The notes: a model not told the origin generated them from the letters alone. A stretch of DNA of 64,000 nucleotides from Candidatus Protochlamydia phocaeensis (GCF_001545115.1 NZ_FCNU01000032.1:310001-374000); one strand, 5' to 3'; shown: positions 53,903 through 63,021, numbered from the stretch's first letter. Numbers and translations are program-made.

Positions 53903-54559
53903 ATGAAAAAACTTATTCATGGCATTGTCGATTTTAGAAAGAATCTCACGGAAGAAAGCAGAGCCCTTTTTGCCAAGCTTGCCTTAGGACAAAAACCGGA
54001 TGCGCTCTTCATTGCCTGCTCGGATAGCCGCGTTGTCCCCAATCTTTTTGCTTCTACTAACCCTGGAGATGTATTTGTTCTGCGAAACGTGGGGAATCTG
54101 ATGCCCCCTTTTTCCGCTTCTCCTGGAGATGCAAGCGCTTCGGCCGCCCTTGAATTTTCCATTTTCTCTCTCAATGTATCTGACATTATTGTTTGCGGCC
54201 ACTCGGAATGCGGGGCCATGCAAATGCTTGCCCAAGGCACCTATGATTCTTCCTGTCCCCACCTTCAAGCGTGGCTCCAATATGGAACGGAATCCCTAAA
54301 TAAAGTCAGACAGGGATTTACAATTGATCCTTCTTTATCCGAGCACAATCAAATTTCTCAAATCAATGTTCTTCAACAAATCGATCATATTAAAAGTTAT
54401 CCCTTTGTTCAGGAACGCATAGAAAAAAATAAACTTCACATTCATGGCTGGTGGTTTGATATTGCCCATGCGGACGTCTACTGTTATGAGCAAAGCCTCA
54501 ATCAATTCGTTTTAATCGATGAAAACGAAGCCAAGCTTATCTTGGAAAGACTAGGATAA
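53903..54559 (+). CDS. Beta-class carbonic anhydrase
   Basis: A 218-residue zinc enzyme that interconverts CO2 and bicarbonate. Zinc ligands are Cys39 in IACSDSRVVP (with the Asp41-Arg43 dyad), His100 and Cys103 in VCGHSECGAM. Length and motifs match bacterial CynT/Can-type enzymes. AAAGGAG precedes the ATG. It is a single gene; no bicarbonate transporter or cyanase is adjacent. Confidence 0.96.
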   Translation: MKKLIHGIVDFRKNLTEESRALFAKLALGQKPDALFIACSDSRVVPNLFASTNPGDVFVLRNVGNLMPPFSASPGDASASAALEFSIFSLNVSDIIVCGHSECGAMQMLAQGTYDSSCPHLQAWLQYGTESLNKVRQGFTIDPSLSEHNQISQINVLQQIDHIKSYPFVQERIEKNKLHIHGWWFDIAHADVYCYEQSLNQFVLIDENEAKLILERLG

Positions 54560-54854
54560 TTGAATTTATCAATGAGTTGCTTTAAGTCTTTTCCAAGAAA
54601 TGCTTTTACAGCCTATCTAATTCTAAATTAGGAAAAAGACTTGAAACGGAGTAGGTATCTGCTCAATCTGAAGGAGGGGTGGCTGGCTATTTCCCCTCCC
54701 CTATTCTTCCACGGCGCATAAGAAGCGGGCCTTCCTCTTTTCAAATAAGGAATAGACCTCTTATTTCTCATCCCTTTTTTATTCTTGTTAAACATTTTCT
54801 TATTTTTAGCGTATAGAAAATAGATGAAGCCCTATCAATCCATAAGGAGGTCGT

Positions 54855-55943
54855 ATGCTGCCCTTAAATTTTGATGCAGTCGGCTCTAATCCCGGGGAGA
54901 AAGAGCCAGAAGAATATTTTTTAAGTGCCAAACACATTCCTTCCAATCAAAAATTTACGGTGGCCAGCTGGGATGGCGGAGGAGTAAGAGGCATAATACC
55001 TATCACAATCATCCAAGACATCTGTAAGAGGAGCGGCCTAGATCCCTACGAATTTATTGATATGGGCATTGGCACATCCACAGGCGGGCTTTTATGCGCC
55101 GCTTACCTAGGCCAAAAAAATGATCAACCTTTATTTAAAGCCTCCACGCTTTCAGATTTTTGGAAGGACAAGATTGGAGAAGTTTTTCGCAATCATACCT
55201 GGCTTGCGCGTCTTTTTCCTCTTTCCGATGGAATATTTTGGGTAAAATATTCTGCAGATGGATTAGAGAAAGTCATCGGAGAAATCGCAGATAATACAAT
55301 GGACATTAAAGCCAATATGTCTGCGCCCACCATTTTTACCTCTTATGATGCCACGGTAGGAAAGCCTTTTTATTTTAGATCAACAGATGTGGAGAACAGT
55401 TTAGATAAAACAATCTATAAAGTGAAAAGCGTTTTAAGATGCACAACAGCAGCTCCTGGCTATTTGCCAGCCGCTAAGATAACCATCGATCAGGAAGACC
55501 ATGCCTTTTTAGATGGCGGCCTTGCCAACAACAATCCGAGCTTGATAGGATATATAGAAGCGCAAAACTTGGCGGGCTCAAGACCCATTCAAGTGCTATC
55601 TTTTGGAACGGGAGAAGTGGATTATACTGTTTCTTACAATCGAATCGCTCGCGCAGGATTTCTTGGCGTTGCCCCTGTTGTTTTCAATGCCTTCTTTGCT
55701 GCCATGGAAAACCATCCTACACAAGAGTTAAGCAAAACATTAAAGGACAATTTTCACCGTTTCCAAGTATATGGCCTTCCTTCGGAACATTCCGGGCTGG
55801 ATGATGTGTCTTCCGTTCCTTATTTGGAAGAAGTAGCGCGAGAGTGGATCGAAAAGAACAATGATCTGCTAGAAACCGTCGCGTCTTCTTTAAAGCCCAA
55901 ACTAGATCCAAGTGACCCTTATGCCAAAACCATTGAATTTTAA
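54855..55943 (+). CDS. Patatin-like phospholipase
   Basis: A 362-residue lipid acyl hydrolase with a Ser-Asp dyad: oxyanion-hole motif DGGGVRGIIP (40-49), nucleophile Ser75 in GTSTG, and Asp near 219 in FLDGGLANNN. The layout matches plant patatin and bacterial ExoU-like A2 phospholipases. There is no signal peptide, so action in the host would need a dedicated secretion system. AAGGAGG precedes the ATG. Single gene, followed by a large hairpin. Confidence 0.93.
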   Translation: MLPLNFDAVGSNPGEKEPEEYFLSAKHIPSNQKFTVASWDGGGVRGIIPITIIQDICKRSGLDPYEFIDMGIGTSTGGLLCAAYLGQKNDQPLFKASTLSDFWKDKIGEVFRNHTWLARLFPLSDGIFWVKYSADGLEKVIGEIADNTMDIKANMSAPTIFTSYDATVGKPFYFRSTDVENSLDKTIYKVKSVLRCTTAAPGYLPAAKITIDQEDHAFLDGGLANNNPSLIGYIEAQNLAGSRPIQVLSFGTGEVDYTVSYNRIARAGFLGVAPVVFNAFFAAMENHPTQELSKTLKDNFHRFQVYGLPSEHSGLDDVSSVPYLEEVAREWIEKNNDLLETVASSLKPKLDPSDPYAKTIEF

Positions 55944-55958
55944 TGATCGCTTCAAATC

Positions 55959-56007
55959 GCCTGAAGAGAATACCTATTCTTGGGTATAGGTTTCCTTTCC
56001 TTCAGGC
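55959..56007. terminator. Hairpin after the patatin gene
   Basis: Outer arms GCCTGAA (55959-55965) and TTCAGGC (56001-56007), inner arms ACCTAT and ATAGGT. The stem is interrupted in the middle. The rest of the 340-nt gap to the next gene (56008-56283) is AT-rich and featureless. Confidence 0.5.
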
Positions 56008-56283
56008 ATCCTAAAAGCCACTTAATTTATAGCTTAAATTTTAAAGCCTCTCCTTTACTTTCTCTGCTCTCTACTAATCCAAAAGATTGGTAGAAATGAA
56101 AAGGGTATACCGTGCAAAAATTTTATTCTCTCTAAAAAATCCTTTAAGGATAAAACAACTAGACATTGACAAAATATTAATTAAAGAGCAAATTCATTAG
56201 CCAAATTTTTACTAAATCAATAATTTTTATTATTAAACAACCATTTTTGTTGAAATTTGTAAACATATAGAAAGGGAGTAATA

Positions 56284-57351
56284 ATGAATATCGGTAGAAC
56301 TAATAGTTTACTTGATTCCTATGTCCTGTTGGGATTTGAAGGAGATGGAGTAGCGACGAAAACAGCAAAGCTTCTTAATCGAAAGCTCATTTCGATTAAA
56401 AGCCGGCCTTTTAATGATACGTCATCCCATATCAAGATTGATATCGAAGAAAGACTAGGGCTTGAACATAAAAAAGTCTGTCTGATCGCCGGAAACTGCC
56501 AAAAGGAAGGCAAAACCATCAATGACACGACAATGGAAATTTGTTTTGCCATTAATGCCGCTAAGCAAGCGGGAGCTGCAAAAATTTATCTTTATCTTCC
56601 TTACTTAGGATATGCCCGCCAAGATAAAGTATCTCTGCCGGGAGAATCCCTGTCCGCCTCTCTTGTTTTGCAATTCTTTAGTATGGCTGGCGCGAACAAG
56701 ATTACCGTGCTAGATATTCATAATGAGGCAATTTTTGGATCTCTTATGGGGACATCCGCTGTCGGAGTTAATCATTTTGCGATGCAAGAGTTTGCAAACA
56801 AATTTAAGGAGAAACAAGAAAGCGGAGTTCGCCTTGAAAACTTAGTCGTTGTCGCACCGGACCAAGGCGCAGTAGAGCGAGGAAAGCTTTTCTTGGGAGC
56901 CATGAAAACAGCTGGATTCGCCAATGTAGCGTTTGCTTCTTTTGATAAGAGCCGAGACTATTCTCAAAAAGGGCACGTCCAAGCCATGCATTTAAAAGAA
57001 GTAGAGCTTCCGACAGGCGAGATGCTTCAGTATGAAAATGCCCAGGATGCTCTCAAAGGAAAGACAGCGATTATTATTGATGATATCGTCGATACGGGCG
57101 GCACGCTATTAAAAGCCGTTTCTGAAAACATTGTAAAACGGTATGGAGCCGAAGGAGCTTATGCCGTCATTACACACGGCGTGCTCAGCGGAAATGCGTT
57201 GGAAAAGATAGCGGAGACAGAAGAACTCAAAGGCATGCTTATTACCGATTCGATTCCTTTGAGAAGAAGCGATGTGCCCTCCAAACTTGAAGTCATCAGC
57301 TGCGCTCCTGTATTTGCAGAAGCGATTCAGCAATCAATCGAAAGCGATTAG
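56284..57351 (+). CDS. prs: Ribose-phosphate pyrophosphokinase (PRPP synthetase-like)
   Basis: A 355-residue phosphoribosyl-diphosphate synthetase. It has the N-terminal substrate half (LPYLGYARQDK, DIHNEAI) and the C-terminal PRPP-binding loop IIDDIVDTGGTL, with HGVLSGNA near the end. Some usual sequences are altered: PDQGAVERGK in place of PDAGGVxRA, and GESLSASLV after YARQDK in place of PRxPISAK. It may be a divergent (class II/III-like) enzyme; activity is likely but not certain. AAGGGAG precedes the ATG. PRPP feeds nucleotide and NAD synthesis. Confidence 0.88.
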   Translation: MNIGRTNSLLDSYVLLGFEGDGVATKTAKLLNRKLISIKSRPFNDTSSHIKIDIEERLGLEHKKVCLIAGNCQKEGKTINDTTMEICFAINAAKQAGAAKIYLYLPYLGYARQDKVSLPGESLSASLVLQFFSMAGANKITVLDIHNEAIFGSLMGTSAVGVNHFAMQEFANKFKEKQESGVRLENLVVVAPDQGAVERGKLFLGAMKTAGFANVAFASFDKSRDYSQKGHVQAMHLKEVELPTGEMLQYENAQDALKGKTAIIIDDIVDTGGTLLKAVSENIVKRYGAEGAYAVITHGVLSGNALEKIAETEELKGMLITDSIPLRRSDVPSKLEVISCAPVFAEAIQQSIESD

Positions 57352-57365
57352 CACATATAAGATCT

Positions 57366-57394
57366 ATCGGAAAAGGATTATCTCCTTTTCCGAT
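57366..57394. terminator. Hairpin between convergent prs and FkbM-like genes
   Basis: A perfect 12-bp stem (ATCGGAAAAGGA and complement) with loop TTATC, 14 nt after the prs stop and 20 nt from the end of the opposite gene. Probably serves both. Confidence 0.65.
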
Positions 57395-57414
57395 GGAAAG
57401 AGTTCAAAATGCAG

Positions 57415-58212
57415 CTAAGGAACAAGCTGCAAAGCTTCTTCTGAAGAAATAAATTCTCGATGAAGGGGATCAAAAGGATTTCCCGGCCTATAGCCATTTC
57501 TTGCCAAACGATGCGGAGGAATATTATACAATTTAGCAACATCATTCATATTTTTAAATTTGATTCCCGTTTCCTCCAAAACGTCATCACGAATGAAAAA
57601 TAAATTGACCGCGTTGGCATCTTGATAAACAAGCGAATAGCCAAGCACTCTTCCCAATCGATAAAGCGCAAGCATGCTCGCTCCATAATAATCTGAGATA
57701 TCCCAAAATCCATCGGGATCATATTTGACGACTTTATCTTCGTCATAATTATGCGAACAATTAAACTCGATGACCACCACTCGTGGATGATAGCGGGAGC
57801 TAAGCGCCTTCCAAACATAAAAGTCGTTATAATCAATGTCGATAGAGATGAGATCAAATTCCGTGGGAACAGTGTATTTAGCAAAAATCTCGCAAATATT
57901 CTCAGCCGTAATAAATTCTCGATGCAAATTGAGCAGAGGATTGGGCTCGCAATCTGCATCTAACAGCAAGCCTCTCCATCCATCCATTTCGCGCAAGTAC
58001 TTGGTATTTGAAATTAAGTTTCCATCGCCGGCTCCAAAATCCACATAGTATTTGCAGACGGGAGGAATCAAGCGAAAGATTTGTTCTAACACGCCATCTT
58101 CACCGTTTTGAGCATATACTCTTTTTTCATAAAGGCTCAGATCAACTTCTTGGGCAAATAAAGGAACGACTAAAAGGCTAAAAAGGCAAAATAAGCGCAT
58201 TAAACTTTGCAT
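57415..58212 (-). CDS. Exported FkbM-like methyltransferase-fold protein
   Basis: A 265-residue protein. A signal peptide (MQSLMRLFCLFSLLVVPLFA-Q) is followed by YEKRVYAQNGEDGVLEQIF and the AdoMet-fold glycine motif YVDFGAGDGNLISN, then LLLDADCEPN and DLISIDIDYNDFY, as in FkbM-type and related class I methyltransferases found in glycan clusters. Export is unusual for an AdoMet-dependent enzyme, because the cofactor would have to come from outside the cytoplasm, for example from the host. Whether it still methylates is unknown. Confidence 0.8.
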   Translation of the reverse strand: MQSLMRLFCLFSLLVVPLFAQEVDLSLYEKRVYAQNGEDGVLEQIFRLIPPVCKYYVDFGAGDGNLISNTKYLREMDGWRGLLLDADCEPNPLLNLHREFITAENICEIFAKYTVPTEFDLISIDIDYNDFYVWKALSSRYHPRVVVIEFNCSHNYDEDKVVKYDPDGFWDISDYYGASMLALYRLGRVLGYSLVYQDANAVNLFFIRDDVLEETGIKFKNMNDVAKLYNIPPHRLARNGYRPGNPFDPLHREFISSEEALQLVP

Positions 58213-58277
58213 GGTTTCCTCACCTTAAAATAAGTTTATTATCCATTCTAATTTCAAAATAAAAATTCAAATTATTT

Positions 58278-58383
58278 AGAGACTATTGTCGAATTGCTAA
58301 TTGTCTAGATTATTTTCCGAATAAAGAGATCAATAGGAAAAGAATGTGAAGATAGATTCATTAAGAATTCGACGACAGTCTCT
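58278..58383. repeat. Dispersed repeat family A, copy 3 (MITE-like element)
   Basis: A 106-nt unit with about 23-nt terminal inverted repeats: left AGAGACTATTGTCGAATTG..., right ...GAATTCGACGACAGTCTCT. The left arm continues CTAATTGTCTAGATTA, matching copies at 39559 and 53817-53843. No ORF inside. It lies between the FkbM-like gene start and the dehydrogenase gene. Confidence 0.65.
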
Positions 58384-58467
58384 TAATAGGCATCCTATAT
58401 TTGCATATTTAAAAATTAAAGAAAATTTTATATTGATTTTACCCCTTAAAATTAGCAGGATAAACCT

Positions 58468-59526
58468 ATGTATAAAGTAAAAGCCTACTCTGCTGCCAGT
58501 GCGACATCGCCGCTGGGGCCAACAGAGATCAATCGTCGTGATTTAAAGGAACGTGACGTTCAAATCGAAATTCTTTTTTGCGGCATTTGCCACTCGGATC
58601 TTCATCAAGCGCGTAACGAGTGGATTCATACTATGCCCACCACGTATCCACTTGTTCCTGGCCATGAAATCGTTGGCCGCGTCACCAAGGTTGGTTCGGC
58701 AGTAACCAATTATAAACCCGGCGATCTCGCTGCAGTCGGCTGTATGGTTGATTCGGACAGGAGCTGCCCTCATTGCAAAGCAGGCCTTGAGCACTTCTGC
58801 CCAAATATGGTTCTTACCTTTAATGGCCCGGACAAGCATCTGGGAGGAGTCACTTATGGCGGCTATTCGACCAGCATTGTCGTCGATGAGCACTTTGTCT
58901 TACATGTTCCCCCCAACTTAGAACTTTCGGGAGTCGCTCCCCTTCTCTGCGCCGGCATTACCACCTACTCGCCTATGCGCCGCTGGAAAGTCGGCAAAGG
59001 CCAGAAAGTTGGCGTAGTAGGCCTCGGCGGGCTAGGCCACATGGGCGTCAAGTTTGCTCATGCGCTCGGAGCCCATGTCGTCGTCTTCACTACATCACCC
59101 GGAAAAAAGGAAGATGCGCTTCGACTTGGCGCTGATGAAGTCATTATTTCCAAAAACAATGAAGATATGCAAAAGCATGCGAGCAGCTTTGATTTCATCC
59201 TCGACACTATTTCCGCTGATCATGACATCAATGCCTATCTCAATCTACTTCACCGTGACGGCACTCTCACCCTTGTTGGAGCGCCTCCAAAGCCCCTCTC
59301 CGTGTCAGCATTCAGCCTCATTGTAGGACGCCGCAGTCTTTCCGGTTCCAACATCGGCAGCATCGCCGAGACTCAGGAAATGCTCGACTTTTGCGGCCAA
59401 CATAATATTACCGCCGACGTCGAAGTCATTCCCATCCAGAAGGTCAACGAGGCCTATGAGCGACTGCTCAAGTCCGACGTGAAGTACCGCTTCTCCATTG
59501 ACATGTCTTCTCTTAAAAATGCTTAG
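58468..59526 (+). CDS. Zinc-dependent alcohol dehydrogenase (YahK/CAD type)
   Basis: A 352-residue medium-chain dehydrogenase that reduces aldehydes with NADPH. Catalytic zinc ligands: Cys in CGICHSD, His in GHEIVG and Cys later; structural zinc cluster: CPHCKAGLEHFC. The cofactor motif GLGGLGHMGVK is in the middle. The family is common for detoxifying aldehydes. The coding sequence looks more GC-rich and richer in C-ending codons than its AT-rich neighbours, a hint of recent transfer, judged by eye. Confidence 0.95.
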   Translation: MYKVKAYSAASATSPLGPTEINRRDLKERDVQIEILFCGICHSDLHQARNEWIHTMPTTYPLVPGHEIVGRVTKVGSAVTNYKPGDLAAVGCMVDSDRSCPHCKAGLEHFCPNMVLTFNGPDKHLGGVTYGGYSTSIVVDEHFVLHVPPNLELSGVAPLLCAGITTYSPMRRWKVGKGQKVGVVGLGGLGHMGVKFAHALGAHVVVFTTSPGKKEDALRLGADEVIISKNNEDMQKHASSFDFILDTISADHDINAYLNLLHRDGTLTLVGAPPKPLSVSAFSLIVGRRSLSGSNIGSIAETQEMLDFCGQHNITADVEVIPIQKVNEAYERLLKSDVKYRFSIDMSSLKNA

Positions 59527-59541
59527 ACAAAAGGCGGGAAA

Positions 59542-59607
59542 AGAGCCGAGCAAGAAAGGAACGATCTTTGTCTAAACAGATTGAGATCGTTCTAGCTATG
59601 AGGCTCT
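59542..59607 (+). terminator. Nested hairpin after the dehydrogenase gene
   Basis: Outer arms AGAGCC/GGCTCT and inner 9-bp arms GAACGATCT/AGATCGTTC, starting 15 nt after the stop. No good T-run. The following stretch to 59934 is AT-rich and contains only one short minus-strand ORF that I could not support. Confidence 0.5.
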
Positions 59608-59934
59608 CCGAAGGCATTAAAAATTCAAATTCGAATAGCATGAATAAGAAAAAAAACTTTCATATTAAAAATTTGTGAGTTGCATCTTGATGCAAACGCC
59701 TTTTTCTTATCCATTTCACTAACAGGAAAACCATAGAATAAGCATCCCAAAGCTAACGCTTTAAGATGCTTATAGCCATGTTTAAAAGAGAAGCCGAACC
59801 TAAGATCTTCGGATGATGAATGCCATCTAATCCAACGGAACAACTTTATTCTTTACCAAGAGTTCGGTAAAAAATCAGTGAATCCAATAAAAAAGAAAAA
59901 AAATCTGTATGGCTTATAAAATGCTTTTGGCATT

Positions 59935-60396
59935 TTATTTTTGGAGAGACGACCCTTTCCATTGTCCTAATAATTGAACGCCTTTCTCCGTTTTTATAAA
60001 CAAATACATATCCACCAAATTTGGATCTATGTCTTTAGAAGTCAAACTTTTTAATTTTTTATTCAAATCTGTAAAGAGAGTATTTAACAATTCTTTTTTT
60101 TGTGGGTCGGAATAATTCTCAAAGGATTGTTTTAAAAGGATAACGAACTCAACACGCGGAAGGTTTTTTCTTAAATTGATATTTACGATATTGGAGTAAG
60201 CGATGCCTATCAGGTCTTTTCCCTCATAATTCTGATAAGATTTTATTTCCTTTTCTAAGTTATGTTCAAATTCACTTAATTTGAATTCAGATACCGGAAA
60301 AGGGGTTTGCGAATTTTCATCCGGTGCTGCGATCAGACAAGAGGTGAATGATAAGCTAATAGCTGACAATACAAGCCTAATTTTTTTTGAAATCAT
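59935..60396 (-). CDS. Hypothetical exported protein
   Basis: A 153-residue protein with a signal peptide (MISKKIRLVLSAISLSFTSCLIAA, cleavage probably after IAA; the FTSC could be a weak lipobox). The mature part is Lys/Leu/Asn-rich and I do not recognise it. A hydrophobic, alternating stretch (VEFVILLKQSF, VDMYLFIKTEKGVQLLGQW) suggests a small alpha/beta fold. It is isolated in AT-rich DNA at the start of the accessory region. Confidence 0.65.
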   Translation of the reverse strand: MISKKIRLVLSAISLSFTSCLIAAPDENSQTPFPVSEFKLSEFEHNLEKEIKSYQNYEGKDLIGIAYSNIVNINLRKNLPRVEFVILLKQSFENYSDPQKKELLNTLFTDLNKKLKSLTSKDIDPNLVDMYLFIKTEKGVQLLGQWKGSSLQK

Positions 60397-60958
60397 AAAT
60401 TTCCTTTAATTGAATATTTTTCCTATTGCCAGCTCTACAAAAATTATTCTTAATCGTTCTCTTAAACACAGTCTCTTCAGGTTTATAAGTCTTTCTTGTA
60501 TGCCTCTACGCTGACATTAATCTTTGGAGAGCATTTTTAATGCTTTACCTAAAATGATAATATTCTCCAAGGAAATATTTTATTTATTACGCTTTATAAA
60601 GCCCAAAATAAGAGAAAGGCATTCCGGCTTTCTCTGTAAAATTATGTTTTCTACTTTGTAAAAAAATTATCTCTCCTTCAATTCTTTTCCCAAGTAAACG
60701 CGAATCTTGAATATAGACGGCAATTCAACAAAAAGCGCTTAAGCTCCAAGTTATCTAAGATATTAAAGAAATGTGGGAATCTAATCTTAGGATCACTTGA
60801 AATTGTGAAATAAGCAGAAAACTAATAGAGGCTAAGACTTAGCCTATTTGAAATTATAGGCTGACGCGCTAATTGCCGACCTGCTTTGCATAGGCGAGGA
60901 AATGATATAGGGCATCCCAGTCTGTTCCAGCTCACCCATAATCTACCTTTGGTGATTT
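60397..60958. other. 562-nt interval without identifiable feature
   Basis: AT-rich DNA with no ORF that has a start signal and no strong hairpin. I see nothing in it that I can name. Confidence 0.6.
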
Positions 60959-61246
60959 ATGACTATAACAATATCTGCAATAAGATGTGCTCTACAAGTG
61001 GCTCTTTTAGGAAGTATTACCCCAAATTTAAGAGCTATAAATGTTAATCTGAAAGAGAATGCTATTGTGTTATATTTTTATTATGAAAATCCACCTTCCG
61101 AAGAGGAAGAGAAACTTTCAGAAATAGTAGTAACGGAACTTTATGCTGATTTTATAGGTGTTGTTATAGAAATACATAAACTCGTTTTATCTTTATCACA
61201 CCAAATTCCAGAGTTGGGGATAAGAATTTTTCATCGCAAAGAGTGA
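60959..61246 (+). CDS. Small conserved protein of genomic islands
   Basis: A 95-residue protein. The start MTITISAIRCALQVALLGSI, followed by TPNLRAINV and a PSEEEEKLSEIVVTELYADF segment, is the pattern of a short, widespread but uncharacterised family that I associate with integron cassettes and genomic islands; some relatives behave like immunity proteins. The C-terminal 30 residues (IHKLVLSLSHQIPELGIRIFHRKE) keep the usual RxxxRKE-like end. No membrane segment. It is isolated in AT-rich DNA. Function unknown. Confidence 0.65.
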   Translation: MTITISAIRCALQVALLGSITPNLRAINVNLKENAIVLYFYYENPPSEEEEKLSEIVVTELYADFIGVVIEIHKLVLSLSHQIPELGIRIFHRKE

Positions 61247-61463
61247 TTAATGGGTCTGTCAAAAAAACTGTGTAAATAAACCTGAAGTAGATAACATTTT
61301 ATCTTTTCCCTCAAGGCATGAAGCCTTGGCATATTTGAAGAAAATTCATATTTTTTATTGTATATTAATTCTTCAAGAACAAGTGAAATTGTTTTAAAAG
61401 CTGCTAAGAGCAAAAGAGATGTTATTCCAAAAGACTATTCAGAAACGTCTCGATACAATAGAT

Positions 61464-62378
61464 TTACCTATGCCATAGTAAATGGAAACATCTTCTTCCT
61501 ACAAATCCAGCAAATAAGAAGGGGGCTTGCCAACCAAGCATACAAAATCCTTGCTTCCAAAGAGCCGTCTTGAGAGCCGCTTTGTCAATAGAATATGTAT
61601 TTTCGGATATTCTACATACCATCCATTGAGCCTGTTCTTGTGAAAACTCGTTGTAGCTACTTTCACCTTCTGGCTGGAAACCAGCATTTTCGTAAAGTCT
61701 ACGTACAGATACATTTGTATCATTTACGCTAAGAGATAAGATATCAGGTTTAAACTTTTGAAGTGCCGTCTCCCTAATTGTTTCCAAATTTTTAATAAAC
61801 TGCGCTTTGGGGTAGCTCGCACTTCGCACGCACAGCCAAATATGAAATATCTTCAAATTTTTTACTTCTGAAGTCATTACAGGGGTTTCAACAAGACTCC
61901 CTAGAGCAAAGCCCACAATCTTATTTGTTGTTTTATCACGAGCAAGAACGCATAGACTCTCACTTGATTGTAAAATTGCTTTATATGTTCTGCGTCCAAA
62001 CGTCCAACCAAAGCCTTCATAGCTCAACATATCCATAGCTTCCGCTGCTTCATCCAATTTATTAGGCTCTATAACATTACAAAGCAGTTCAGGAAGCGTT
62101 CTTTCTTTGATGAAGTTGATAATCGGAATGAAATCCAAGTGCACAGGTGGAAAATATGTTCGCATAATTTCCATTGTAGGATGCTGTTCCAGAACCTCAA
62201 CAATTCGATCCTTAAACTCTTTCTCAGCAGTCTGTGCTATTTTTATGAGAGCCATAGGCAATTGATAAATATCTTGTGTCGTTTGAGGACCATTATTGGG
62301 AAAAAGATGTGGTTGTTTCTCCAAAAGCCTTTGCTTTAATTCATTACAAAAAGTATCGAAAGGGCTAACTTGTAGCAT
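61464..62378 (-). CDS. GNAT-family N-acetyltransferase
   Basis: A 304-residue protein. The acetyltransferase core is at about residues 140-250: CVLARDKTTNKIVGFALGSL (beta-4), IFHIWLCVRSASYPKAQFIKNLE in place of the acetyl-CoA loop, and LSLSVNDTNVSVRRLYENAGFQPEGES, the classic end of the fold. The N-terminal 130 residues are helical. The last 30 residues (KQGFCMLGWQAPFLFAGFVGRRCFHLLWHR) look unlike the family and may be read-through into foreign sequence. AT-rich codon use. Substrate unknown. Confidence 0.8.
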   Translation of the reverse strand: MLQVSPFDTFCNELKQRLLEKQPHLFPNNGPQTTQDIYQLPMALIKIAQTAEKEFKDRIVEVLEQHPTMEIMRTYFPPVHLDFIPIINFIKERTLPELLCNVIEPNKLDEAAEAMDMLSYEGFGWTFGRRTYKAILQSSESLCVLARDKTTNKIVGFALGSLVETPVMTSEVKNLKIFHIWLCVRSASYPKAQFIKNLETIRETALQKFKPDILSLSVNDTNVSVRRLYENAGFQPEGESSYNEFSQEQAQWMVCRISENTYSIDKAALKTALWKQGFCMLGWQAPFLFAGFVGRRCFHLLWHR

Positions 62379-62603
62379 ATCTTACACTCCTATCCATAAC
62401 ATTTGTTAGAAACCCATAGCAGAAAGCAAACTAAAGCACAAGCAACTGCGTCCTTGCCAAAGCAAAGTGCATTAATTTCCAATTTCCAGGTTTTGCGTGT
62501 AATGCTAAAATTTGGCAGCATGCTTTTTTACAGACCTTTATCACAGCAAGCTGCCGAAACTAGAACAGACGCATTAAAATTCTCCAAGTAGACATCGCGT
62601 GCG

Positions 62604-62630
62604 AAAGCCTGCTGAGTAAGCAGCTTTTTT
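62604..62630 (+). terminator. Terminator-like hairpin in the 62.4-63.0 kb gap
   Basis: AAGC(C)TGCT and AGCAGCTT with loop GAGTA and one bulged base, followed by six Ts, so it reads as an intrinsic terminator for the plus strand. The only plus-strand frame before it (62403-62591) is not convincing. Possible scar of a lost gene. Confidence 0.5.
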
Positions 62631-62820
62631 CATTTTCCAAATCAATCTCTTACTCGGATCTATTGCTTTAAGCAAAGAAAGGGTTATTTTCATTAAAGAA
62701 TTAAATTACACGGTTTATTGTTGCAGCGTAATGTGTCTTTTTTGTGCTATTTTATTTGAAGAAAATTTTTAAGAATAAAAAAACGTTTTTAAAACGTTCA
62801 TTTTAAGAAGATAGAGAGAG

Positions 62821-62868
62821 TGTCTAAAACAGGAGTCGAACCCGCGACCTTCGCATTACGAATGCCAC
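62821..62868 (-). pseudogene. 3' fragment of tRNA-Thr (CGU anticodon)
   Basis: The minus strand reads TGGCATTCGTAATGCGAAGG, then GTCGCGGGTTCGACTCC and TGTTTTAGACA: anticodon loop TTCGTAA (CGU), T-arm GCGGG/CCTGT around TTCGACT, and the 3' acceptor strand with discriminator A. It closely follows the 3' half of E. coli tRNA-Thr(CGU). The anticodon stem has one mismatch and the 5' acceptor strand (GTCTAAA) is missing upstream, so it is not a whole tRNA. 3' tRNA fragments are typical attachment-site duplications of integrated elements. Confidence 0.75.
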
Positions 62869-63021
62869 GCATCTCTAAACTGACAGCAAAGAATAATATT
62901 TAACAATCTTATTCTTTGTGAGTTGCAATCCTACCAATGTTGCGGCTTTTTGCCCATTGTAGAATGCTTTAGAGGCTTGCTGTGAGAAAAGTGTGAAAAT
63001 AGCAAAATGAATCTCAATGTA

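Noticed and set aside
59625-59843. A 72-codon minus-strand ORF (MFRWIRWHSSSEDLRFG...)
   Set aside because: No ribosome-binding site, unusual composition and no family I know. It may be a relic, but I cannot support it as a gene.
61247-61463. Possible insertion-sequence end (GGGTCTGTC, then AAAAAAACTGTGTAAAT) near 61252
   Set aside because: It recalls the ends of IS256-type elements, but no transposase fragment, second end or target duplication is visible.
61358-61573. A 71-codon plus-strand ORF overlapping the acetyltransferase end
   Set aside because: Its second half is antisense to the acetyltransferase gene and no start signal is present.
62403-62591. A 62-codon plus-strand ORF just before a terminator-like hairpin
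   Set aside because: TTG start without ribosome-binding site and no recognisable family; the terminator alone is not enough.
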